Shown here piece by piece: positions 52,822 to 62,055 of a stretch of DNA of 64,000 nt. Origin of the DNA: Uloborus plumipes (taxonomy: Eukaryota; Arthropoda; Arachnida; Araneae; Uloboridae); assembly GCA_038373865.1 (NCBI GenBank), contig JAXGGA010005801.1:1-64000 (forward strand), in the 5' to 3' direction. The notes below the pieces were generated by a model. That model had not been told where the DNA came from. It worked only from the letters and a program-made list of their open reading frames with translations, and searched no databases. The position numbers and the translations under genes are program-made. The first letter of the stretch is position 1. The number at the start of each line of letters is the position of its first letter.

Positions 52822-55800
52822 GTAATATTTATTTAAATTTTTGTTTTCCTTGTGTGAACTGAGTGTAAGTGGTAACTTGTCATCTATTTATTACAATTGC
52901 AATCCTTTAAATGAATACCCTTTTAGAGAACTGCAATAGGTATTCAGGCCCAAGGAGAGGTTATGTCAACCTAGCCCTTTCAGGCCCGGATTGGTATAGG
53001 AATTAGGGTTCGAAATTACTGCTGGTCCTCCGGTCCCAGACCTGTAAAACTTGCCTCGGGCCACTAGAAAAAGTAGTCACTGGTCCATGGCACCACCATT
53101 TTTTTTTTTTTTTTTTTTTTACAATTAAAAAGACTTGGTTATTTATTTAGCATTAAATTTAAAGCAAACCAGTAATGTTGTCTATGGACCAGTATATATG
53201 TATGCTCACTGGTTCAAAGGATCAGTAAGATTTTTTAATGATTTCTAACCCTGGGAATAGTATAAATTTGGCAAGTTTTATGAATTAAGGGGAGCCTAAT
53301 GACTATCCCGACAAGGGGCCTGCCATGGCTCTTGGCAGCCCTGTGGGTATTACATGCAAAGTAAATATGTCTCTCAGATAGAATATCGCTTATAATGTGT
53401 CATTCTTTGTTAATGAACTCTTCCCTGTAGCAAAATATGATTGTCCCTTTTTATGACTATATTAGAGTCTATTTGTTCTCTTTTCCCCAAGTATTGAAAA
53501 GAGTATTTTATGTACCTCAGAACCATACAAACCTAAGTCAATTTTCGCAACTCTTCAGGAGAGGGCAAAAACGATTGTCAGATACATGTAAAGGATGGGA
53601 CTAGCGCTCTTTTAATGGCACTAAAAATAATTGTGAAAGAATTCCTTTTATAGAATAGCACATTCTCATGAGTCAATACAGAAAAAGATTTTACACATAA
53701 TTCAGTAATAAAGTGAATATTTCCATTTTTGGATTTGTGTCAGTCTGGTTTGGAGGTACAGTTTTTATGTATTAGGATATTCCTAATTTTTGAACTTTGT
53801 TTTTCTTAATTCTCACCGCCCCATTTTTTCACATCTGGTCGAAAACTAGCATAAAAAAGGTCATTCCCAGTTTTAAATGGCACCGCAGAATCTGTAAATG
53901 TGATTTTTTTTAATGAAATCTGTTTTTTCAAGATTAAATGAATAATAAAGTAGGATTTTAAGTCCTATAATAGAATAAATAAATCAAATATGCATCAAAA
54001 CATAGTTTTTAGTTTATTGTTATAGTATGTAGCGAATGAGAGAGCTCCGAGTTCAGATTGCGAGGCAGTCCGAATGGAACTGCTTGCAGTCCAGAGGCTT
54101 GCAGAGACGGTAACCCTTTATACTCGGTTACTTCAAAATAGGCGTATCAAGTTTAGAAATTTTGCGTCGTCTCCATGGAAACCTTACGAAAGAAAACAGC
54201 TCCACTCTTTTTTTATACACTTGTGGCGGCGTACGCTTAGAGAGCATATAACCCAACTTTGCCCGCCGGCTTACGAGGCCTTTTAGTCCAGCGGTCAAAG
54301 CACTGGGTTTCTACCACAGACGTCCCCGGTTCTATTCCCGGTACGGACACGTCGTCCAACTCGTACGCCACAGTTGGTGACCCGGACAACAGATGGCGCC
54401 ATGAACATACACAACACAGGATCCACCTCTCCTGCATCGCTCACTCACTTTGCCTGCATCGCTCCACGTCCGCCCAACCGCTGGCGCAGACTCACATGCG
54501 CCCGACCGCGGACACGCTCCTTGCTCTGCAGCAACAGGCACAACTTCAGCCAGAACACCTGGCTCCTTGGCGCTCCATCTAATTCAAAACATATCGCTCT
54601 CTCGTGCTCCCCGCTCCATCACTAGGAGGGGAGTATTGTGCCAGCGTACGCTTAGAGAGCATATAACCCAACTTTGCCCGCCGGGTTACGAGGCCTTTTA
54701 GTCCAGCGGCCAAAGCACTGGGTTTCTACCACAGACGTCCCCGGTTCTATTCCCAGTGCGGACACGCCGTCCAACTCGTACGCCGCACACTGCTGTTGAG
54801 GCATTTCATTTATTTTATGTTTATCGAATTAGGATTATGCTTTTATTTATATCCTCATGTCTCAGTTATTTCTCAACATTTTCTAACAAATGTGGTCATA
54901 CATTAATACAGCAAAAATTTCAAAGAAAATGTTGTGCTTTATTAACGTTGATTTTTCAATAGAATAATATAGTTTATGCACTAAACAATTTTAACCGTTT
55001 GCATTTAACCATTGTTGCAAAAGCTAAGTGGGGAAAAAGTCCATAGTGCCGTAACTATGACAACCATTAGGGGAAAAGTGCGGAGAGTAGGAAATTAATT
55101 TTATCTTGTGCCGCCTCCTCTCGTTAAACAATGTATAATATGCTATAATAATGTATGCATTTTTAACTCAGCAATTCCAGTTCTTAATTTAGTTATTATT
55201 ACTATTAAATATCTGTTTTAAATTAAAATCAAAATAAAAAAAAATTGAGGCTACTATTATGAAAAATACTTTACCATTACTTACTGACCCAAAAAGAAAA
55301 GAAATAGGGGGTTAAGACTTATGGGAATATAAAATTAGTTTTTTACCTTTATGCTAAGAACCACCTTATTATGTATGTATATATATTTCACAAAACAAAT
55401 ATTACTTTACTTTATACTTTCAGTTTACCATACCTCTACAAAAACCAGAAGTTGATTTAAATTTCCTCTCAACAAAAATTCTTTCTGCAGATTATCAAGG
55501 CCTTAGCAAGTAAATATTTCATTAATTTGTTTTTGACTCTTGTTATAGAATAATTAACATGTAGTGTTTCAGTTATAAAGTTATAAAGCAGCTCTAATAT
55601 TTAATAACCCAGTTAGGTGAACTATTTTAAAGTTTTATCTACTGCTAATTTTAATTACCTTCTGTAATGTAATAAGTAGATAATATAATGTAATAAGTAG
55701 ATATAAGTAGATTTCATACATAAAGTTTATGAAAAAAAAATTGTAAAATTTGGCTTTATTACAAATTATTTTTTTGAGATTCTTCTTATTAAATTTTGCT

Positions 55801-58800
55801 TCCTTGCCTCCCTTCATTTTAGAGGACTTGTGTACTTGGTTTTTAAACACCTTTCTCTCTTATTTTCCTCGACAAAGTGACAGTTTTACTACGTAATCTT
55901 TCATCTCCTGAAGACTAAATTTTAAAGTCGTTAATTTCTATTATTTCTAACAAAGATTTCTAAGCTTCTATCTGTCCACAGCTAAAGACAAACATTTGAC
56001 TTACTTGGGGAGTTGGATGCATCTATTAGTTTTCAAGGATGCCAGCTTTTTGGAAGCGTGTTAGCTTCAAGTTAAGCAGAGTCACATTGAAACAAACAAA
56101 CCATTCACTTCAAATTTTTCTTTTCACCCTCATTCAGACCAACTCATCTAACTGGATATTTGTGAACTCCATAGCAATTGTAGGAAGACTGTAGTTCCAG
56201 CATTATAAGAAATACAATTTTTTGAAGATTTCTTATATAGAAACAAAAGTATATGTTTGCCATTCAGGTTGTTGTCTGATGTGAATTTATAGGATACAAC
56301 CGCATTTAGTATTGATTTTTGAAGTCAACTATTTAAAACCCTTCTCATTAAAACAATCTTGCCCCTAATTTTGTATGTAAGTTTATTCAAATTTTTATTT
56401 CCACCGCTCATAAAAAAAACTTCATTCCTGGCCTCATTTTTCCCTTATGCTCGTGAACTACCCTAATATTCATGCATATTTCATGGGTGATATGTATTTT
56501 AGCTCCTTTCCCTATGTTTGTGTTGTTTTTAGTTTTTATTTGCGACTGTGCTGGTGAAGTTTTGAATGTAATCATACATGAATGCTTTTTTTAAACATAT
56601 TCAACAATTTTTTTTAATTAAACTAAAAGTGTGGTGATACAAGAGTATGGTAGGGACCAGCTTCCCTAATGTACCTAACTTATTCTTAGAAACTATGCTA
56701 AGTGAGCTATCCTTGGTTTGCTGACAATTTTTCCCTTGTTAGAATGAATTTTGTTTTTAAATGCAATTTTGATATAACTCATTGAGTTTAGGATGAATCA
56801 CCATTCCCTTGCATTTCTTAAGTGTGCCACCAAGAAAAAAAATCGATTAAAATAAGCTCTCTTCCTTCAATAGTTCATGAAACTTACACTGTGATGCATT
56901 TTCACAATTTTGTTTCTTGTATTTAAAATTTTTTTGGCTAAAGTTTGTTACTCATATTACGTTTGTTTAGTTTTTGTGTTTTTAATTCCTAGCCATAAAA
57001 CTGTTTCCCTGGAAACTGCACAGCTTTTAATGCCTGACATAGCTCATGATATTCATGTTGCTGTAAGTATTTTGAAAATTACATTTTCAATCATTTATTT
57101 GAAACCTATGTATGACATTTGAAAATGAAAACTGTTTTTGCATTAAACATTAAAATAACATTAAGTTTGTAAATATTTATTGTTTATTTCATGATAAGAA
57201 AATTTAACAGTTGAAGAAAATAAATTTTTAAAATCACTTGTTGTTTCTTTTATCTGAGAGCATTAATTCTTCAATCAATCCACTTTTACTTCATTTGTGG
57301 TCTGTCTCATTTCAGACCTCATTCAGGGAAATACACTCAGCTAAAGTTTAAAAATGCTTAATATGATAAATATACTTGAATTCTTAAACAAATTTTTATT
57401 TTATTAAAATGTCATTTTTTTCCTTTGTTGAACTGAGCTCTTAATTTAAAACATCCTACCAAAATTGTTTTTAGTTTATTTTAGGCTTGTCCAGAGCATA
57501 AACTTTTGAGGGAAATGTGTAGGATTTATTCCCTTCATTTTGATTAATAAAATATAAACCGTAGTCAAATATCAACTATAGCTTTATTTGTTCTGCCTCA
57601 GCCCTGGCTTAGGGGTGGTAATTTACTGCTTAATACCGTAGCTTTTGCCTTCAGTTTACAGGTTGAACCGTACCATTGTTACGGTTTCTCCCTGGTTTGC
57701 TTTTTTACTTTAACTACCAGTTTGTTTGACCCTCTTAGCTTTTATAAGAGGATCTTTGCCTTCAGCTATGTTACTGTCTAAGCCAGACTTGTGAGTCCTA
57801 ATGGGGATGAAACTGCAGTATCTATGTGACATGGCTGAACTGGCAGTGTATTTTGTGTAGCTTTAAGGTTCTAATGGAGACCAAAGCTATAGTTGCGGGG
57901 GGGGGGGGGGGGGTGGAACAGAAAATAAATCGGTAAACAGCAGGAGAACCTGTCAAAAATTGTCACTGTTTTTTTCCTCTTAAATCTGAATTCCTTTTAA
58001 CGCAATTCAATATATTTTGTACACATTTTGGAAAAAAATATGATTTCTTAAATTTTATATTTGTTCTAGGTAATTTATTTTCTATTGTTTGATACAGAAG
58101 CTCGTGGATTTATTCGTCCTACTTGCCTAGCCTATTTTACTTCTGACAAAAAGTATTTTCACTGTTTGAATCTTCTTTTGTAGTTTTTAAATGTGCTCGT
58201 TCATTTTTAATGGCTTTTCTCTCTTTTGTTTAGGAAGCTAATTTCCCTTGCAGAACCTATTTTCAATTGTTTACTCGAAGTGAGCACCTTTTTTTATGTT
58301 TTTCAAATGTAATTATATATATATTTTTGCATTGAAAATTGATGTTTAAAAAAATCATAGAGTATCATTTATCAATTTTTTCAGTATAATTAATTTTCAG
58401 TATGTTTCCATGCTTGGCAAAAAAAAATAACTCAAAATGAAACCATTCTTGCTGGATCATGTATAACCCCAAGTGTGAATCCAAAGATAACCGTTTTCTC
58501 CCATTATCCACCACTTTTTGGAACTGGAGCCCCTATTTTTTTTTACTTTTTTTTTTCACTTTTTAATTGTTTTATAGCTATTAATTTTATTTGGAGGAGA
58601 AAAGAGCAGAAAAGTAACCATTAACATTTTCCTGGGGGACTACAGAGGTGAAAAGCATGAACATTTACGGTGAGGAGTTAGACTCCCCTCCCCCTAAAAT
58701 ATAGTTTAAATCATCGAACAGTCTGATGGTTTCCTGGATCTTTTTCAGCAATTTTTTCTCTTATTTTTCGGTGTAACATCAGAGTATTGGCCTCACTCTT

Positions 58801-61800
58801 ATAAGTCCCATGTCAAAAAAAAAAAAAAAAAAAACATGTTGTAAAAAAGCTTTAAAAAATTTAGAAAGCCACTCATGTTGTATACGAGATGCATCCATTT
58901 GTTCAGTAAAAAACCTTCCTATATTATTTATATTTATTATTTAAGTTAGATTCACAGATATTATTAATATTAAAAATGAAATTAAGTATGCTTAAAATAT
59001 AGCATTAATGTATATTTATACTTCCGAGGATGCGCCGCCCCCATTGTTTATTACTTCTTTCTATAGTGATTGCTTTTACCGACAAACAACGTATGACAAC
59101 GGGAATAAAAGAGTGACTGATTAACTGTAATTTTACTCCCCTGGTCAGAAAAATCACTTGCCAGTGATGGATAAATCATTCAGTTTCCCACCCCTGGTTA
59201 TTATTAATACTTAAATTTAATTTATTTTGATGATATTTAATGTTACATTACAGTCAAATCTAGTTAATTCAAACACACTTAAAACAAATAACTGCTGAAA
59301 TGAATCACATTTACGATCCCCTCCTCTTGTTTGTTGTTTATTGTTCATCAGATAAAATGAACTACAGTTAAGATGAATTGATTTTTAAATAGAAATTTTC
59401 AATTTTTAGACTTTTTTTTAAAGAGAAAACAACTAAATACTTAAAAATCATTGTTCTTGTCTATTTTTCATTTTCTTTAGGCATCACATATTTTACAGCA
59501 TAATAATATTTTGAGCTGCATACAAGATTTAAAGGATTTACTTCATTGCTTCAAACAAAAAGAAACTAGTAAGTTAAAGAATGTTTTCTTTTTTATTATT
59601 ATTGCTTACAATTGAAATATTTTTTAAAAGTTCAGCAATATTTGTATTGTCTAAGTAATATTCTAAAGTTATATTTTTTACGGCTTATATAATTTGTATT
59701 CACTTGTTTGTAAGGTATTTAGCTATAATTTATCGCAGAATATTTTTAAAACCAAGATCTATAATGAAATTTAATAGTTACTGAGTTGTTAAGAGACCTT
59801 TCAAAACTTTTACAATCCATTTACTAGTACTGGATTGAAAGATAAATTGGCATTTAACAAGCTCTTTTATTGTATTTTTGTTCCTAATTGAACAATTAAA
59901 AGTATAAAATTATGGACAGAAAACGTTTGTTGGGATGTTCAGCTCTGAATGGAGATTCTGAGGTGAAGCAATATTGGAGGATTGGAGACTTGCTGTTCGA
60001 TATTGTCTTTTTTTCTCTCAAGTAGTTCATGTTTTTTGTTACTTTTACCTTGAAAGAGTTTGCCATTTTCCTTTTCCCATTAGATTAAAAAAAAAATTAT
60101 TACATGTATATGTATTCGAATTAGAGTGTTTAATTTTCCTGACTGGTAAGAAGCTAATGGCCAATGCTAATCTGCACGTTTATTATGCGGAATAGTTTAA
60201 CCATTGAACATTGGTTGAGCGTAATAATTATATGTGCTCAGCTTATGGAAAACTTTAGAGGCCTAATATGAAATGTACGGAAAGTAAATATGTATGAAGA
60301 ATAGGGATGAAAAAAATTGTCTTACCCTTTAGCCTCATTCACAGTAAATGTAAAATACCCTTTACGAAAATCAGAAATTCATTCATTCATCACCCTATTG
60401 TACAACATGTCTACTGTCTTTTAAACTTAATAAAAAAAAAGGTATGGTGTTTATTCCTTAAATACATTGGTATTTTGCGTAATTAATTCGTTACATATTG
60501 AACATAACATAAATAACAGTAGAAACGCGTTCGATTCAACAATTGTAACGATCCGCACGAAAACATCGGCAAAAATCGCCATGTAGACCACATTGGCGAC
60601 AACACAGTGTATGATGATAAGCAGGGAAGTTAGCAGTGGGGATTTTTGTTTGGCAACTTTATCACCTGCGCTGGCAAAATGAAAAAATAAATAAATAAAT
60701 AAAATAAAAATCCCTTTTATTCTTTTGGAATATTTTTATTTCCTTTTACGTAGTAAAGGAAGTATTGTGATCGCGAAAAAAAAAATCACTCAAATTTGAG
60801 TCTAAATTTTGATTTTGCTCATCCCTGAATGAATGTTCAGTAGTTTTTTCGACCTGTCAGCACGTGCATATGTACCTACCAACATATAAGCAGCCGAAAA
60901 ATCCTTTTCAACCACCCCCGAGTTAATTATGATGAGTTTTCTCGTGGCATCTGTATGTACGTATGTGCGGATGTATGTGCGTATGTGGGTCACATAACTC
61001 AAAAACTATATGCCGTAGAAGCTTCTAGCTTGGTATGTAGGCTCTGAGGATGGTCTAGTTTTGCACATCCCCTTGTGGTTGCATGTGAATGTTCCCAAGG
61101 GGGTGTTTTACCCCTTTTTTGGGGTAAATCAGTGTTAATTTAAATGCAGACTCAAGTGATATGAATTGGTACGACCACTTGGCTATATGTCGCCAAGCTT
61201 TTGGTCGCCAAGTGTTTGACGCCAACTTGGCGACAAATTTGACGGAAAATTTTTTTTTTTGAATTTGGGTTCAACTTGGCGCTATTGCCGATATTTTGCA
61301 AAAAATTCACTGAATGATATTAAAATCAGCAATATTTAGAAAATTAACCATTGTAAAATATTTTTTGCATTGTTTTGTAGCAGTGAATTGTTAAGGAAGT
61401 ACTGCGGGGTCCGTACCAGATTTTTTTCAGTCTAGAACTTAATTAAACTTTTCACAATAGTATGATGTAAATAAAAAATACTTGTTTCAAAATGTTGGAT
61501 TCAACGAAGAAATGTTTGGAAAACAAAGAGAAATGTGTAAAGGCAGATTTACTTACAAGCAGACTAGGAACTTGCCTGGTGCAGAAGAATTTTAGTAATG
61601 AAATAATGTACAAAATATTTATTGTGAATATTTTACCCGAAATATAATTCACTTTGGAAGTGAAGGAAAAAGATAGATAATCAACTTTTGGGACCAAGAA
61701 AAAATCCATAAGTAAAAAGAGAAAAAGTCTGGTAGAGAAAGAGAGAGGGGCATTGTCTGCCATGCTTGGGCAGCATTACAGCAAATGTTTTCCTAAAAAT

Positions 61801-62055
61801 ATTACACTTGGAAGAGTTTTTTTGCATGTTTTAATGATTTTCATTAGAATGGTTTTTCATTCCTTTTTTGAATGATGAAATGTTCTTTCATTAAGTATAT
61901 CTGTTTGTAAATTTAAAGTAATCTTCATTTCTTCCAAAGGCAGCGTTGCATCAAAAGGATATGATCAAGAAGACGATGAAGCACCCCACTGCATCAAAAA
62001 CCAATCTGTTTTACAAGACATTCAAGATGTGCTTAGCATTATTGAGAATTATCAA
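52633..62055 (+). CDS. SMCR8: Guanine nucleotide exchange protein SMCR8 (5' part, 7 coding exons, continues past the window)
   Basis: DENN-family protein that joins C9orf72 and WDR41 in the CSW complex, which acts on Rab/Arf GTPases and controls autophagy initiation and lysosomal mTORC1 signalling. Joined exons: 52633-52821, 55424-55509, 56993-57062, 58070-58152, 58234-58279, 59481-59568, 61940-62055. The phase is kept across all six junctions, and all are GT..AG. Family signatures are EDFILIAENSEIHGPNPL-FTIP, DLNFLSTKILSADYQG, and DTEARGFIRPTCLAYFTSD, matching DFILISEFSEQVGPQPLLTIP, DLNYFSLRIMSVDYQ and DLEARGFVRPFCMAYISAD in human SMCR8. These form the longin-type N-terminal half. The later helical part is weakly conserved. 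About 226 residues are visible, against about 937 for the human protein. The rest lies downstream of the window. Confidence 0.93.
52950..53360 (+). repeat. Interspersed repeat related to 30240-30420
   Basis: AGTATAAATTTGGCAAGTTT, TTAAGGGGAGCCTAATGACT and GCCTGCCATGGCTCTTGGCA match ATAAACTTTCTAAGTTTTAT, GGGGACCTGGTAATC and AGCCAGCCATGGCTCTCGAC at 30330-30395. Type unknown. Confidence 0.55.
53000..53260. repeat. hAT-like MITE remnant in SMCR8 intron 1
   Basis: TAGGGTTCGAAATTACTGCTGG at the left (first 20 bases diagnostic) is inverted to GATTTCTAACCCTG at the right, with GGAAT-like flanks. A fragment of the same family lies at 45560-45660 (AAATTACTGCT, GGTCC, AAATTTGCCTC). It is inserted in another repeat (52950-53360). 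Confidence 0.55.
54000..54221 (+). other. GC-richer flank left of the TRIM
   Basis: 54030-54210 is less AT-rich than its surroundings and contains no stop in one frame for 70 codons. No family is recognised. It could be part of an older repeat into which the TRIM inserted. Confidence 0.3.
54222..54372 (+). repeat. 5' LTR of the miniature retrotransposon
   Basis: 151 bp, TGTGGCGGCG to CGTACGCCACA. Holds the tRNA-like segment at about 54276-54352. Confidence 0.85.
54276..54352 (+). promoter_or_regulatory. tRNA-like Pol III A and B box segment inside the LTR
   Basis: TTAGTCCAGCGG fits an A box and CCGGTTCTATTCCCGG a B box at tRNA spacing. CTGGG-TTTCTAC-CACAG reads as an anticodon arm with TCT (Arg). 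The T stem has one mismatch and the acceptor stem does not close, so it is derived from a tRNA and is not a working tRNA. The same segment is kept in the other LTR at 54691-54767. Confidence 0.65.
54637..54787 (+). repeat. 3' LTR of the miniature retrotransposon
   Basis: 151 bp, TGTGCCAGCG to CGTACGCCGCA. Eight substitutions against the 5' LTR and no length change. Confidence 0.85.
55424..55509 (+). CDS. SMCR8: SMCR8 coding exon 2
   Basis: Encodes FTIPLQKPEVDLNFLSTKIL and SADYQGLS plus two bases. Strong acceptor TATACTTTCAG, donor GTAAAT. It continues exon 1 in phase 0 to give GPNPL-FTIP, as in the family. Confidence 0.95.
55510..56992. other. SMCR8 intron 2
   Basis: AT-rich intron, with a GTAATGTAATAAGTAGATATAA-type short tandem (first 20 bases shown form the unit) at 55667-55710. 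No gene or element seen. Confidence 0.45.
56993..57062 (+). CDS. SMCR8: SMCR8 coding exon 3
   Basis: Encodes HKTVSLETAQLLMPDIAHDI-HVA in the phase set by exon 2. It occupies the place of the variable loop before the DxEARGF strand. AHDIHVA aligns with AFAYVHHL of human. Acceptor TTCCTAG, donor GTAAGT. Confidence 0.85.
57896..57914. repeat. Poly(G) run in SMCR8 intron 3
   Basis: CGGGG-type G-run of about 17-18 bases. Shorter G-runs lie at 16423, 16977 and 23502. The exact length may suffer from sequencing error. Confidence 0.85.
58070..58152 (+). CDS. SMCR8: SMCR8 coding exon 4
   Basis: Encodes VIYFLLFDTEARGFIRPTCL and AYFTSDK, the strongest SMCR8 signature in the window. Acceptor TTGTTCTAG, donor AA|GTATTT. 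It ends two bases into a lysine codon. Confidence 0.95.
58234..58279 (+). CDS. SMCR8: SMCR8 coding exon 5 (short, 46 nt)
   Basis: Encodes KLISLAEPIFNCLLE after completing a lysine codon. It follows an 81-bp intron. The position matches FQELSAEFSRASECLK in human. Acceptor TTTGTTTAG, donor GTGAGC. It is called on phase, splice sites and order because similarity is modest. Confidence 0.78.
59481..59568 (+). CDS. SMCR8: SMCR8 coding exon 6
   Basis: Encodes ASHILQHNNILSCIQDLKDL and LHCFKQKET plus one base. It is leucine-rich and probably helical, in the region of the human KAFAGELEKKLKDLDYTR segment. Acceptor TTTCTTTAG, donor GTAAGT. Confidence 0.85.
59569..60736. other. SMCR8 intron 6, proximal part
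   Basis: AT-rich intron with an AAAT microsatellite at 60686-60706. The open frame at 59974-60195 has no recognisable family. Confidence 0.4.
60737..61430 (+). repeat. Interspersed repeat with TACTTCCTTT/AAGGAAGTA ends, copy A
   Basis: Starts near TTTTACGTAGTAAAGGAAGT and ends near AAGGAAGTACTGCGGGGTCC. Landmarks are CTGTCAGCACGTGCATATG, CCACCCCCGAGTTAATTATG, a GTATGTGCG run, and AACTTGGCG words. Parts recur in reverse at 3780-4110 and 17625-17830. It lies in SMCR8 intron 6. No coding capacity. Confidence 0.75.
61940..62055 (+). CDS. SMCR8: SMCR8 coding exon 7
   Basis: Encodes SVASKGYDQEDDEAPHCIKN and QSVLQDIQDVLSIIENYQ, ending phase 0 at a GTAAGT donor. A second AG four bases downstream would give a basic reading frame unlike the family, so the upstream acceptor (CCAAAG) was chosen. 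Confidence 0.8.

Larger units (their letters stand above)
54222..54787 (+). mobile_element. LTR retrotransposon in miniature (TRIM), 566 bp, in SMCR8 intron 1
   Basis: Two direct repeats of 151 bp each (54222-54372 and 54637-54787), about 95% identical by eye. Each opens with TGTG and closes with CA. The left one has TGTGGCG/CGCCACA short inverted tips. TTGGTGACCCGGAC follows the left LTR, as a primer binding site would, and AGGAGGGGAG precedes the right LTR, as a polypurine tract would. CACT is duplicated outside both ends (54218-54221, 54788-54791). The 264-bp interior encodes nothing, so the element is non-autonomous. Unusually, each LTR contains a tRNA-like segment. Confidence 0.88.

Noticed and set aside
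54276..54352. Functional tRNA-Arg(TCT) gene
   Set aside because: The acceptor stem does not close, the T stem has a mismatch, and the same segment is embedded in both LTRs.
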